Assembly (NCBI RefSeq): GCF_003335675.1
Contig: NZ_QPHL01000017.1
Location: 1 to 64,000, forward strand
Length of the DNA: 64,000 nt
From: Winogradskyella sp. KYW1333
GTDB lineage: Bacteria > Bacteroidota > Bacteroidia > Flavobacteriales > Flavobacteriaceae
Direction: 5' to 3'
Below the pieces are notes generated by a model, which did not search any database, was not told the DNA's origin, and saw only the letters and a list, made by a program, of their open reading frames with translations. Position numbers and translations under genes: made by a program. Positions 33,466 through 42,082 of the stretch are shown here, piece after piece; the first letter of the stretch is position 1, and every line of letters begins with the position of its first letter.

Positions 33466-35018
33466 TAATCTGTTTTTACGAGTTCTAAATCATGAAAATC
33501 GAAACTAAAATCAGTTATTGGTGCAATGTATTTCATAGATGCCGTAACTGCCTTTCCATTTTCGTTAAAAGTGAACTGAACAAAAACATCTGCATCATAA
33601 CTTCTATCTTTCCATTTTGCAACAAAGGTGGTTGCATTATATGGTAATAATTCACCGAACAATCTTGGTGATCGTATACATTTTATCTCATAACCTTGTC
33701 CGTCATGACTAACTACAATATTACCAAACCAATCATCTGTATAAGTCCCAACTATTTGATCTGGTTTTGGAAGAATAGGATTCGCTTTAATTTTATCAAC
33801 TTTTAAATACACCTCAGCTTTGATACTATCATTGTATTTTAAATATTTTGAATTTCTCTCTCTATAAAACTTTAACCAGTTTCTATCTTCATATCCTAAA
33901 TAAGAATCTTTAATTGTATTGGTAATAGCATTGAAAGCTGATCCATTCATTTGGTTTGTAAGGACAACAATTGCCAATTCTAAGTCTGGTATCATGGTAA
34001 ACTGTGTTACCGTACCTATTAGACCACCAGTGTGATAGACTTGTTTAAAACCACCTTTCACATCTGTAACAAACCAACCCAATCCATAGCCTCTAAAATT
34101 AGAATTATACCAATCTCCTGGTCTTACTTTGAGTGGCGTTTGTAATTGCCACAATTCATGAAACTGTTCTTTGCTTAACAAGCGCTCACCTTCTTCTGTT
34201 ACAGCATCATTCATTAAAAAATTTGCCCAAGTAAGCATATCATTTACATTACTAACAATACCACCTGCAGCATTTGCGGTTTCACTCCAATCATGGGGAA
34301 TCTGAATTACTTTGCCATCAGCTCTAGTATGTGCATCAATAATATTAGATCTATCCGAAACTCGATTATAAGAGGCTTTACTATTGGTCATACCAACAGG
34401 TTTCATGATTTTTTGTTCAATAAATTCTTCCCAGGTGAGGCCACTGACACGTTTTAATACTTCTCCTGCTATTATAAACATGTTGTTGTTATAAGCAAAC
34501 TTACTTCTAAAGGAACTTTCTGGTTCTAAAAATTTTACGTTGTTTATAATATCATCAACCGTGAAATCATTCCCTTCTGGGAAAAACATTAAATCTCCTG
34601 CTCCTAGTCCCATACCACTTCTATGTGTTACCAAATCTCTAACAGTTAAATTTTCAGTCACCCATGAATCGTGTAACTGAAATTCTGGAATATGTTTTCT
34701 AACAGGATCTTCCCAATTCAATTTTCCCTCATCAATCATCATGGCCAACGCAAAACAAGTGAAACCTTTACTGTTTGAAGCAACACCTACTAAAGTATTA
34801 TCATTCATATTTCCATTCTTAGTCAAAGATCTGACACCGTGACCACTTGCATAGACAACTTCACCCTCTTTTAATATCCCAACTGAAATCCCAGGAACTT
34901 CAAAAGTTTTAAGTGATTCATTAATTAATTGATCTAGTTCCGCTTCTTGTAGCTGAGCATTTAAAAAAAAGCTAATAGGGATAACCAACAGCAGTAATGA
35001 TAGTTTTAAAAATTTCAT
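33465..35018 (-). CDS. Secreted serine hydrolase, class C beta-lactamase/PBP-like fold
   Basis: 517 residues from the ATG at 35018; signal peptide about 1-22 (ends FFLNA before Gln). Beta-lactamase class C/DD-peptidase fold: SNSK is the SxxK nucleophile motif near residue 83, YNN near 160 is the YxN motif, and HTGG near 325 replaces KTG. A C-terminal DUF3471-like beta domain covers the last 100 residues (VGTYTDDWFGNIVVSHDG...). Members are usually esterases, D-amino-acid peptidases or similar, rarely true beta-lactamases. Periplasmic or secreted. Coupled by a one-base overlap to brnQ, which may mean the hydrolase releases branched-chain residues for import; that link is speculative. Confidence 0.88.
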   Translation of the reverse strand: MKFLKLSLLLLVIPISFFLNAQLQEAELDQLINESLKTFEVPGISVGILKEGEVVYASGHGVRSLTKNGNMNDNTLVGVASNSKGFTCFALAMMIDEGKLNWEDPVRKHIPEFQLHDSWVTENLTVRDLVTHRSGMGLGAGDLMFFPEGNDFTVDDIINNVKFLEPESSFRSKFAYNNNMFIIAGEVLKRVSGLTWEEFIEQKIMKPVGMTNSKASYNRVSDRSNIIDAHTRADGKVIQIPHDWSETANAAGGIVSNVNDMLTWANFLMNDAVTEEGERLLSKEQFHELWQLQTPLKVRPGDWYNSNFRGYGLGWFVTDVKGGFKQVYHTGGLIGTVTQFTMIPDLELAIVVLTNQMNGSAFNAITNTIKDSYLGYEDRNWLKFYRERNSKYLKYNDSIKAEVYLKVDKIKANPILPKPDQIVGTYTDDWFGNIVVSHDGQGYEIKCIRSPRLFGELLPYNATTFVAKWKDRSYDADVFVQFTFNENGKAVTASMKYIAPITDFSFDFHDLELVKTD

Positions 35019-35099
35019 TGAAGATTGATTTGGTTTGAAATCTCTCAAATATAACAAAATTGTATAGGATTGGTATTATATAAAATGGATAGCAAAATC

Positions 35100-35107
35100 T
35101 ATATTTG
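35100..35107 (+). promoter_or_regulatory. Candidate -7 box directly before the alpha/beta hydrolase start
   Basis: TATATTTG matches TAnnTTTG and ends 5 bases before the GTG start at 35113, which would place transcription start at or next to the start codon, giving a leaderless mRNA. No -33 TTG at the standard distance was found. Confidence 0.4.
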
Positions 35108-35112
35108 CCTTA

Positions 35113-35889
35113 GTGATTTTACATTATAAAAACATTGATATACATTTTAAGGTTACAGGGGAAGGTAAACCTTTATTACTACTGCATGGTTTTCTTGAAA
35201 GTAAAGAAATGTGGGAGGAATTGATACCTCTCTTTTCTTCAAAGAATAAAGTAATTTCTATTGATTTATTGGGTCATGGAAAAACAGACTCAATAGGTTA
35301 CATACACACTATGGAAGATATGGCCGGATGCGTTTTTACTGTTTTAAAACATGTAAAAGTTAAAAGTGTAAAAGTTATTGGTCACTCCATGGGTGGCTAT
35401 GTGGCACTTGCATTGTCAGATCTTTATCCCAATCTTGTTTCAGATTTATGTTTGATGAATTCCACCTTTGAAGATGATTCTGAAGAGAGAATAAAACTGA
35501 GACTTCGAGCAGTAGAAATGGTATGTAAAAATTATAAACAATTAGTAAGAACTTCATTCGCAAATCTTTTTGCACCTGAGAGCAAAGAGAGATTCAAGTC
35601 TAAATATAATGATGCTCTTAAAGTAGCTCTAAAAACTCCTGTTCAAGGATATATTGCTGCTCAACGAGGTATGGCTCAGCGCAATCGCAGATTAAATGTT
35701 TTTAAAAACATACAGGGTAAAAAGGTAATACTAATTGGTAAAAAAGACAATCTTATTAATCCTAAGGCTTTAGCTAAATTAATCAAAAACACACCTATTA
35801 AATTGGTTGAATTATCTGGAGGGCATATGAGCCATATTGAAAATAAAACAGATTTATCTTACTTTTTAAAACATTTTATCGAAAAATAA
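35113..35889 (+). CDS. Alpha/beta-fold hydrolase
   Basis: 258 residues starting with GTG; the ATG at 35085 is out of frame, so GTG is the only sensible start. Typical fold: LLLLHGFLESKEMW oxyanion-hole region, GHSMGGY nucleophile elbow (Ser near 94), GKKDNLINP near the acid Asp and GGHMSHIE with the catalytic His near 238. No signal peptide, so cytosolic. Possible activities include esterase, thioesterase or MenH-like C-C hydrolase; sequence alone does not choose. Stands alone, divergent from the serine hydrolase. Confidence 0.88.
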   Translation: MILHYKNIDIHFKVTGEGKPLLLLHGFLESKEMWEELIPLFSSKNKVISIDLLGHGKTDSIGYIHTMEDMAGCVFTVLKHVKVKSVKVIGHSMGGYVALALSDLYPNLVSDLCLMNSTFEDDSEERIKLRLRAVEMVCKNYKQLVRTSFANLFAPESKERFKSKYNDALKVALKTPVQGYIAAQRGMAQRNRRLNVFKNIQGKKVILIGKKDNLINPKALAKLIKNTPIKLVELSGGHMSHIENKTDLSYFLKHFIEK

Positions 35890-35970
35890 CACATTTTAGC
35901 GTTTTTATGTTGTTTTTTTATCTAAGTTTATTGTCCCAAAACAAATAATGAGATATAACACAAATCTACC

Positions 35971-36213
35971 ATGACGCCTACCAAACTTTATTGTGATTTT
36001 TTTGGTCATAATTACCAACTATCTAAAAAGGTCACAAACCACGTGAAAGAGTATACATGTAAATGTTGTAAAAAACAATTGACAACCAATAGTAACGGTA
36101 AATTAATTGAGCTTACCCCAAAATATCAAGACATAAATTCCGCATTAGAACGTATCTATACAAGCAGATTAATACGTTTAAAGCAAAAAACATTCAGTTC
36201 ATCGATTTATTAA
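35971..36213 (+). CDS. Zinc-ribbon-like mini-protein, FGHNY family (copy 1)
   Basis: 80 residues. A Cys-x4-GHNY motif (CDFFGHNY, 8-15) is followed by HVKEYTCKCCKKQ (34-46). Cys8, His13 and the CxxC pair could bind one zinc ion. The C-terminal half has LTPKYQDINSALERIY, matching copy 2 at 36302 closely and copy 3 at 42192 more loosely. The fold recalls small phage-type DUF1660 zinc-knuckle proteins, but that is a pattern impression. No signal peptide or membrane helix. Function unknown; it may bind nucleic acid or protein. Confidence 0.72.
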   Translation: MTPTKLYCDFFGHNYQLSKKVTNHVKEYTCKCCKKQLTTNSNGKLIELTPKYQDINSALERIYTSRLIRLKQKTFSSSIY

Positions 36214-36214
36214 T

Positions 36215-36254
36215 TGTTAATAACCTGTGAATAACTAGTTTTTATATATTAGAA
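36215..36254 (+). repeat. 40-base non-coding element, copy 1
   Basis: Aligns without gaps to 53613-53652 with 31 of 40 bases identical. It has a GTTAA start, an ATAAC block and a shared 12-base TTTTTATATATT core followed by nGAA. It contains TGTGAATAA, the complement of a TTATTCACA DnaA-type box. It lies 48 bases before the second zinc-ribbon-like gene. It could be a promoter with an extended regulatory site. Confidence 0.6.
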
Positions 36255-36301
36255 CTCCCTATTTATCCTTAATCTACATAAAGAAAAAGACTACTAGTTA
36301 A

Positions 36302-36532
36302 ATGAAAAACGTTTACTGCTCATTATTTGGCCACAACTACGTAGTGTCAAAAAACGTGACTTACCACGTTAAAGAATACAAGTGCAAACACTGCAAATCT
36401 GAAATGACAATTGATGGCAACGGAAAGTTTATCCCATTAACTCCAAAGTTCAAAGAAATAAATTCTGTTTTAAACCGTATACATAACAAACGATTAGAAC
36501 GAAGTCAAAAAATATTTATGATTAGCTCGTAA
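36302..36532 (+). CDS. Zinc-ribbon-like mini-protein, FGHNY family (copy 2)
   Basis: 76 residues, a near copy of the protein at 35971-36213: CSLFGHNY at 6-13, HVKEYKCKHCKSEM at 23-36, then LTPKFKEINSVLNRIH. Conserved Cys6, His11, Cys29 and Cys32 form a potential single zinc site. Spacing and all key residues are kept, which argues that both copies are functional. It has its own upstream region with the 40-base element. Its last 11 bases overlap the 3' end of thiL on the other strand. Confidence 0.74.
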   Translation: MKNVYCSLFGHNYVVSKNVTYHVKEYKCKHCKSEMTIDGNGKFIPLTPKFKEINSVLNRIHNKRLERSQKIFMISS

Positions 36533-37568
36533 GAGCATTCCATCCTTTTGCAATAATTGGAATTTTTTGTTCAGCTCTTGTAACTAAATACATTCCATTA
36601 TTTTGATCTGTTATATATCCAATCACTGTTAAATTTGGATTTCCTTTTATTTTGGGATGGTCTTCTTGAGAAATTGTCATAAGCAATTCATAATCCTCTC
36701 CTCCATTTAAAGCAATAGTAGTACTATCAATATCAAACTCCTCACAAGTTGAAATAACCTGCGGGTCTAAAGGAATCTTATTTTCATATAGAGCAACACC
36801 AACATTACTTTGCTTACACAGGTGAATTATTTCAGACGAAAGACCATCACTTATATCAATCATACTGGTGGGTTTTACCTCAAGCTTTTCTAATAATTCT
36901 ACGATGTCTTTTCTTGCTTCTGGTTTTAATTGGCGCTCAACAATATAAGCATACATAGATAAGTCTGGTTGATTATTTGGATTAACCTTAAAAACCTCCT
37001 TCTCACGTTCCAATACCTGAAGTCCCATATAGGCACCTCCAACATCTCCAGTTACTACCAAAAGGTCATTTGGTTTAGCACCAGACCTCAATACTTCATT
37101 GCCTTCTTCTACTTCTCCTATTGCAGTCACGGAAATAATTAATCCAGATGTTGATGAGGTTGTATCTCCACCAACTACATCAATGTTATAGATTTTTGCT
37201 GCAGTTTCAATCCCAGCATACAACTCTTCTAAAGCTTCAACAGGGAATCTGTTGGAAACGGCAATAGATACTGTAATTTGTTTGGCAATTGCATTCATTG
37301 CATAAACATCCGAAAGATTTACAATCACTGCCTTATACCCTAGATGCTTCAATGGCACATAGCTCAAATCAAAATGAACACCCTCAACCAACAAATCAGT
37401 TGTAATAACAATCTGTTTATTCTTAAAACTTAAAACAGCAGCATCATCACCAATTCCTTTTATTGTAGATTTTTGAGTTATACTAAAGTTTTGAGTAAGG
37501 TGTTCAATTAATTTAAATTCTCCTAATTCACTTAATTGCGTACGATGTGGATTCTTATCTTCTAACAT
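36522..37568 (-). CDS. thiL: Thiamine-monophosphate kinase
   Basis: 348 residues of the PurM/ThiL ATP-grasp-like superfamily. Motifs: GIGDDAAV near 40-47, TTDLLVEGVHFDLSY, VNLSDVYAMNA and VVGGDTTSS near 133. C-terminal NGGEDYELL is the typical second-domain motif. It phosphorylates thiamine monophosphate to thiamine pyrophosphate. Single gene; no other thiamine genes in the window. A TATTTTTG box (37573-37580, minus strand) sits only five bases before the ATG, suggesting a very short or absent leader. Confidence 0.94.
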   Translation of the reverse strand: MLEDKNPHRTQLSELGEFKLIEHLTQNFSITQKSTIKGIGDDAAVLSFKNKQIVITTDLLVEGVHFDLSYVPLKHLGYKAVIVNLSDVYAMNAIAKQITVSIAVSNRFPVEALEELYAGIETAAKIYNIDVVGGDTTSSTSGLIISVTAIGEVEEGNEVLRSGAKPNDLLVVTGDVGGAYMGLQVLEREKEVFKVNPNNQPDLSMYAYIVERQLKPEARKDIVELLEKLEVKPTSMIDISDGLSSEIIHLCKQSNVGVALYENKIPLDPQVISTCEEFDIDSTTIALNGGEDYELLMTISQEDHPKIKGNPNLTVIGYITDQNNGMYLVTRAEQKIPIIAKGWNALTS

Positions 37569-37674
37569 ATTGCAAAAATATTATGTTTTTTAAATACGTT
37601 AGGTATTTATGTCAATAATTAAGATGTTCTTTCTAACAAATGTAAAATTTACTGTAAATTGCTAAAAAAAGATT

Positions 37675-38928
37675 ATGAAACGCTCCATAAAAATCACGAC
37701 TAGCATGCTAGTTGTTTTAACCTTAACATTTCATTTATTTAGTTGTTCAGATGATGACACAACGTCTGATAATCCGATAAATTTTACTCCTCAATTTCCT
37801 TGTGAAAATGGTTTTGCAAATGGGCATCCATGTAATGGGGTTGATTTAATGAGTCTAATTCCTGTTGAAGAACTCGGTGGCGATGGTGCAGAAGGAAATG
37901 ATTCTTGGGGTTGGACAGACCCTGAGACTGGAAAGGAATATGCTTTAGTTGGGACAACTACAAGTGCTGCCTTTGTAGATATTTCAGACCCGACACAACC
38001 TATATATTTAGGCAGAATTCCTACAGAAACCGTGAACAGTATTTGGCGCGATATAAAAGTTTATAATAATTATGCATTCATTGTAGCTGATTTTACTTCT
38101 AGTGTTCCTTTAGCAGACAGGCAACATGGCATGCAAGTATTTGACCTAACGAGACTGCGAAATGTTGCTAACCCACCTCAAATCTTTTCTCCAGATGTTA
38201 TATATAACGGCTTTGGTAAAGCCCATAATATTGTAATTAATGAAGAAAGTGGCTTTGCATATGCTGTAGGTACTGAGACATTTTCTGGAGGTCCACATTT
38301 TGTAAACATTCAAAACCCATTAAATCCTCTTTCAGCCGGTGGTTATGCAGATGATGCTTATTCTCATGATGCCCAAGTAGTAACATACAATGGGCCAGAT
38401 GTCGACTATACTGGAAGAGAAATATTAATTGGCAGTAACGTTAATGAAGTAGTTCTAGTAGATGTAACTGATAAGAATGCACCTACCCAAATTTCAACAA
38501 TGAATTATAGTAACATTGGTTATACGCATCAAGGTTGGTTTACTGATGATATGACTTACTTCTTGTTGGGTGACGAAGTGGACGAAATTAATTTTGGTTT
38601 AAATACCAGAACAGTAGTTTTTGATTTTACTGATTTAGACAATCCTACATTTCAAATGGACTATTATGGTCCAACAGGAGCAATTGACCACAATGGTTAT
38701 GTGGTAGGTGACAATTTCTACATTGCAAATTACTCGGCTGGCTTAAGAATAGTTGATATTTCTAATATTGCATCAGGTGTAATGACAGAATTTGCTTTTT
38801 TTGACACCTTCATCCCTAATGATAATACAGCTTTTAATGGCGCATGGAATATCTATCCATACTTTGAAAGTGGCAATATCATAATAAGTGATATTGAAGG
38901 TGGACTATTTGTGGTAAAACCAGATTAA
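37675..38928 (+). CDS. Choice-of-anchor B family lipoprotein (LVIVD-type beta-propeller)
   Basis: 417 residues. Lipobox LFSC gives Cys24 followed by SDDD, so a lipoprotein likely sorted to the outer surface. The body has LVIVD-like propeller blades (AFVDISDPTQPIYLG, VVLVDVTDKNAPTQI and GLRIVDIS) and conserved WGWTD and HDAQVV blocks of the choice-of-anchor B family. First gene of a four-gene operon ending in MbnP and MbnH; the gap to the next gene is 4 bases. Orthologues often occur next to MbnP/MbnH pairs in Bacteroidota. Biochemical role unknown; a scaffold or binding protein is plausible. Confidence 0.85.
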   Translation: MKRSIKITTSMLVVLTLTFHLFSCSDDDTTSDNPINFTPQFPCENGFANGHPCNGVDLMSLIPVEELGGDGAEGNDSWGWTDPETGKEYALVGTTTSAAFVDISDPTQPIYLGRIPTETVNSIWRDIKVYNNYAFIVADFTSSVPLADRQHGMQVFDLTRLRNVANPPQIFSPDVIYNGFGKAHNIVINEESGFAYAVGTETFSGGPHFVNIQNPLNPLSAGGYADDAYSHDAQVVTYNGPDVDYTGREILIGSNVNEVVLVDVTDKNAPTQISTMNYSNIGYTHQGWFTDDMTYFLLGDEVDEINFGLNTRTVVFDFTDLDNPTFQMDYYGPTGAIDHNGYVVGDNFYIANYSAGLRIVDISNIASGVMTEFAFFDTFIPNDNTAFNGAWNIYPYFESGNIIISDIEGGLFVVKPD

Positions 38929-38932
38929 TATT

Positions 38933-40258
38933 ATGAAATTAGGTAAGCTAAAATACTTGCTTGGTTTTTGCCTTCTCTTTAATTGTTCTGACGACGATCC
39001 ATCTTCATTTCCGAATAATTTTGAAGTTGTGGTTGAAACTTTAGGCGGCTCTAATAACGATAGTGCTCAGTCAGTAACAGCTACAGTTGATGGAGGGTAT
39101 ATCATCTTGGGATACACGCAAAGTAATGATGGTGATTTAACTGATAAACAAGATACAAGTTTTGATTTCTGGGTAATTAAATATAGCTCGCAAAACACTG
39201 TTGAATGGCAAAAAACTTATGGCGGTTCTGGTGACGATAGAGGCAATAGTATTGTTCAAACCCAAGATGGTGGGTATGCGATTTTGGGATTCAGTTTTAG
39301 TGAAGATGGTGACGTTACTAATAATGAAGGACTTCAAGATTTCTGGTTACTCCGTTTAGATGCTTCTGGCAACCTAATTTGGCAAAATTCATTTGGCTTT
39401 GAAGGTTCAGATTCCGGCATTTCTTTAATTGAAACAAGTGATCTAGGATTTTTACTCTCTGGTATTATAGATATCTCTGCATCTGGAGGCCAAGGTGTAA
39501 CCAACCGCAACGATAATAGACATGCAGGCGGAGATTATTGGTTGATTAAGGTTAATCAATTAGGAGAACTTGAATGGAGCAATTTCTATGGTGGAAATTT
39601 TACCGATACACCTTTCGGAATTGTACAAAAAGATAATAATGGCTTTTTGGTTGTTGGAAGTTCCGATAGTAGTGATACCGATATTTCAAATAATAAAGGC
39701 ACTTACGATTTTTGGATATTAGATATATCACCTGAAGGTGCGCTTCTTAATGAAAAATCCCTAGGTGGAACACAAATAGATGAAGGTAGATCAATCATTG
39801 CTTCAGGAGATGGCAATTTTTTAATTACTGGTGATATCAGAAGTGATGATGTTGACGTTTCAAACAATAAAGGTGGCGCAGATTTATGGTTGGTAAAGAT
39901 TACTCCTCAAGGCGAACTGATATGGGAAAAGTCTATTGGAGGTTCAAATTTTGATGTCGCCAGATCAATTAAATCTTCTCAAGATGGTAATTTTATTCTG
40001 TCTGGAAGTTCTCGTAGTAATGATTTTGATGTTAACAACAATAAAGGTCAAAATGATGCTTGGGTTTTAAAAATTAATGCAAACGGCGAAGTTCTCTGGG
40101 AAACGACCATTGGCGGTTCAAATATTGATTTTGCATATGATATTGCAGAATTAAATGACGGTTCAATAATCGCAGTTGGTGACACCTCTAGCATTGATGG
40201 AGACATAATTATTAATAAAGGATTTTCTGATTTACTTTTAATAAAAATAGAGGATTAA
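38933..40258 (+). CDS. Lipoprotein with repeated beta-propeller-like motifs
   Basis: 441 residues. Short signal with lipobox CLLFNC (Cys18) followed by SDDD. About seven repeats of roughly 55 residues follow, each with a GG(S/T)..D.A.SI..T.DGG core, a GYSQSNDGD-like loop and a DFWLLKL strand (for example DFWVIKYSS, DFWLLRLDA and DLWLVKITP). This suggests a seven-bladed propeller. The NNKG loops recur at similar spacing, possibly for Ca2+. Not an enzyme by any visible motif. Second gene of the MbnP/MbnH operon; its stop overlaps the mbnP start by one base. Confidence 0.78.
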   Translation: MKLGKLKYLLGFCLLFNCSDDDPSSFPNNFEVVVETLGGSNNDSAQSVTATVDGGYIILGYTQSNDGDLTDKQDTSFDFWVIKYSSQNTVEWQKTYGGSGDDRGNSIVQTQDGGYAILGFSFSEDGDVTNNEGLQDFWLLRLDASGNLIWQNSFGFEGSDSGISLIETSDLGFLLSGIIDISASGGQGVTNRNDNRHAGGDYWLIKVNQLGELEWSNFYGGNFTDTPFGIVQKDNNGFLVVGSSDSSDTDISNNKGTYDFWILDISPEGALLNEKSLGGTQIDEGRSIIASGDGNFLITGDIRSDDVDVSNNKGGADLWLVKITPQGELIWEKSIGGSNFDVARSIKSSQDGNFILSGSSRSNDFDVNNNKGQNDAWVLKINANGEVLWETTIGGSNIDFAYDIAELNDGSIIAVGDTSSIDGDIIINKGFSDLLLIKIED

Positions 40259-41019
40259 TGAAAAAAATATTGGCTTTACTTGGTCTTATAGTATTGGTAT
40301 TGTATTCCTGTGGAGAGGACAATGATGATAACCAGGAACCTCAAGTCTATACAACTTTTGAGTTTACCCATAATTGGGATGGTACCCTAATTACCAGCAT
40401 TAATTTTAATGCAATTCAATATATTAATGAAAATGGTGATTTATTAAGTATCGAAAGATTAAGGTATGTTGTGTCAGATATTATTTTTTCAAATGAAGAA
40501 AGAACTATTGAATTAGACATTTACAATCTAATTGATGTTACAAATAATGATATGAGTTTTACTCCTCAAGAGCCCGTTCCAACTGGCACATATAATGTGT
40601 CATTTACTTTTGGATTGGATAATGAGGATAATTCTGAGAATTTGATTGACCTAAATTCTGAATCTTTCAATGTTCCTGATAATTTAGGTGGAGGTTACCA
40701 CTACATGCAATTAGATGGAAAGTTTATAAACTCCAGTATGGAAGAACAAGGATACAACTACCATGCTATAAGAGCAGTGGAGAATCTAGGTCCAAATGCA
40801 ACGTTTCCTCAAGACACGTTCTTTAGTGTTGATTTAGGGAATATTGTTATTAACGACAATGTTGAGGTTGAGGTTGAAATGAATATTGCAGAATGGTTTA
40901 AAACTCCTAATCTTTGGGATTTAAACGAATTGAATCAAATGCTTATGCCGAACACTTCCGCACAGATTCTTATGTATCAAAATGGTCAAAATGTATTTAG
41001 TTTAGGTAATGTTAACTAA
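40258..41019 (+). CDS. mbnP: MbnP family copper-binding lipoprotein
   Basis: 253 residues. Lipobox LYSC gives Cys18, followed by GEDNDDN. Family features: FEFTHNWDGTLI near the N-terminus, NENGDLLSIERLRYVVSDI, YHYMQLDGKF and VEMNIAEWFKTPN near the C-terminus. MbnP proteins bind copper, and in the studied methanotroph case binding depends on a tryptophan that the partner MbnH oxidises to kynurenine. Trp residues are present in the HNWDG and AEWF motifs here; which one, if any, is modified is not known from sequence. Overlaps its mbnH partner by 11 bases. Location: outer membrane or periplasm, anchored by lipid. Confidence 0.87.
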   Translation: MKKILALLGLIVLVLYSCGEDNDDNQEPQVYTTFEFTHNWDGTLITSINFNAIQYINENGDLLSIERLRYVVSDIIFSNEERTIELDIYNLIDVTNNDMSFTPQEPVPTGTYNVSFTFGLDNEDNSENLIDLNSESFNVPDNLGGGYHYMQLDGKFINSSMEEQGYNYHAIRAVENLGPNATFPQDTFFSVDLGNIVINDNVEVEVEMNIAEWFKTPNLWDLNELNQMLMPNTSAQILMYQNGQNVFSLGNVN

Positions 41020-42082
41020 TAAAGGAACGCGACATATTATTTTCTTTTTCGGGCTATTAATTCTAAATTATAATTGTTCGAGTGATGATAGGACTCATAT
41101 ACCAAAATTACAACCATTAGAAATTCCTGAAATATTTTCAGATAATATTATTGATCCAATAATCCCATCTGATAACCCTCAGACCAAAGAGGGAATTGCC
41201 TTGGGTAAAAGATTATTTTTTGACAATATTTTATCAGCCAATGGAACAAAATCTTGTGCATCTTGTCATTCTCCTCAAAATGCATTTACAGATAATGCCC
41301 CAACAAGTTTAGGCATTGACGGAATTGCCGGAACACGCAATTCTATGCCTCTATTTAATATGGCTTGGAACTATAATGAAAGGTTTAATTGGGATGGTAA
41401 GGCATTAAGTCTCGAAACACAAGCAATCGAACCAGTTGAAAACCCAATTGAACTTCATAGTGATTGGGACAATGTTGTGGCGAGATTACAAGCTCATCCA
41501 GATTACCCTGAGTTATTTGATCTTGCATTTAATACACCTACAATAACAAAAGAGCTTACGACCAAAGCCATTTCACAATTTGAAAGAACATTGATTTCTG
41601 CCAATTCAAAATTTGATAACTACTTGCAAAATCAAGCAGTTTTATCACCACAAGAACTCAATGGACTAGATATTTTTATGCGTGAAGATAAGGGTGATTG
41701 CTTTCATTGTCATGGAAACCCTAATAATCCTTTATGGACTGATAATGATTTTCACAACAACGGTTTAGATAGTCAATTTACTGATTTAGGTCTTGGCGCA
41801 GTTACTGGTGACCCATCGGACAATGGTAAATTTAAATCACCTTCACTTCGCAATTTAGCCTATTCTCCACCATATATGCATGACGGTAGATTTTCTACAT
41901 TAGATGAAGTTATTAATCATTACAGTGAAGGACTTCAGAACTCTCCAACAATTGATCCTTTAATGAAAAAAGTTGATGAAGGTGGTGTACAACTAACAGA
42001 TCAAGAAAAAGCAGATTTAAAGCTATTTTTACTCACATTAACCGACCCTTCTTTTATTGCCAATCCGGATTTCCAGAATTAA
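41009..42082 (+). CDS. mbnH: MbnH-type dihaem cytochrome c peroxidase-like enzyme
   Basis: 357 residues. Signal region with a Cys at NYNC (about Cys23), so probably a lipoprotein. Two c-type haem motifs: CASCH near 87-91 and CFHCH near 222-226, in a MauG/bacterial cytochrome c peroxidase fold. The PPYMHDGRF segment near 289 is conserved in this group. MbnH enzymes use a high-valent dihaem state to modify a tryptophan of MbnP; that role is assigned by family and by the immediate overlap with mbnP. Last gene of the operon; no terminator hairpin was seen directly after it. Confidence 0.88.
   Translation: MLTNKGTRHIIFFFGLLILNYNCSSDDRTHIPKLQPLEIPEIFSDNIIDPIIPSDNPQTKEGIALGKRLFFDNILSANGTKSCASCHSPQNAFTDNAPTSLGIDGIAGTRNSMPLFNMAWNYNERFNWDGKALSLETQAIEPVENPIELHSDWDNVVARLQAHPDYPELFDLAFNTPTITKELTTKAISQFERTLISANSKFDNYLQNQAVLSPQELNGLDIFMREDKGDCFHCHGNPNNPLWTDNDFHNNGLDSQFTDLGLGAVTGDPSDNGKFKSPSLRNLAYSPPYMHDGRFSTLDEVINHYSEGLQNSPTIDPLMKKVDEGGVQLTDQEKADLKLFLLTLTDPSFIANPDFQN

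Noticed and set aside
33465-35018. Beta-lactamase resistance gene
   Set aside because: The fold is shared with esterases and peptidases; HTGG replaces KTG, and the C-terminal extra domain fits a non-resistance serine hydrolase.
36226-36234. DnaA-box-like TTATTCACA complement as a sign of a replication origin
   Set aside because: A single box, no cluster, no dnaA, and no AT-rich unwinding region with repeated boxes. Kept only as part of the 40-base element.
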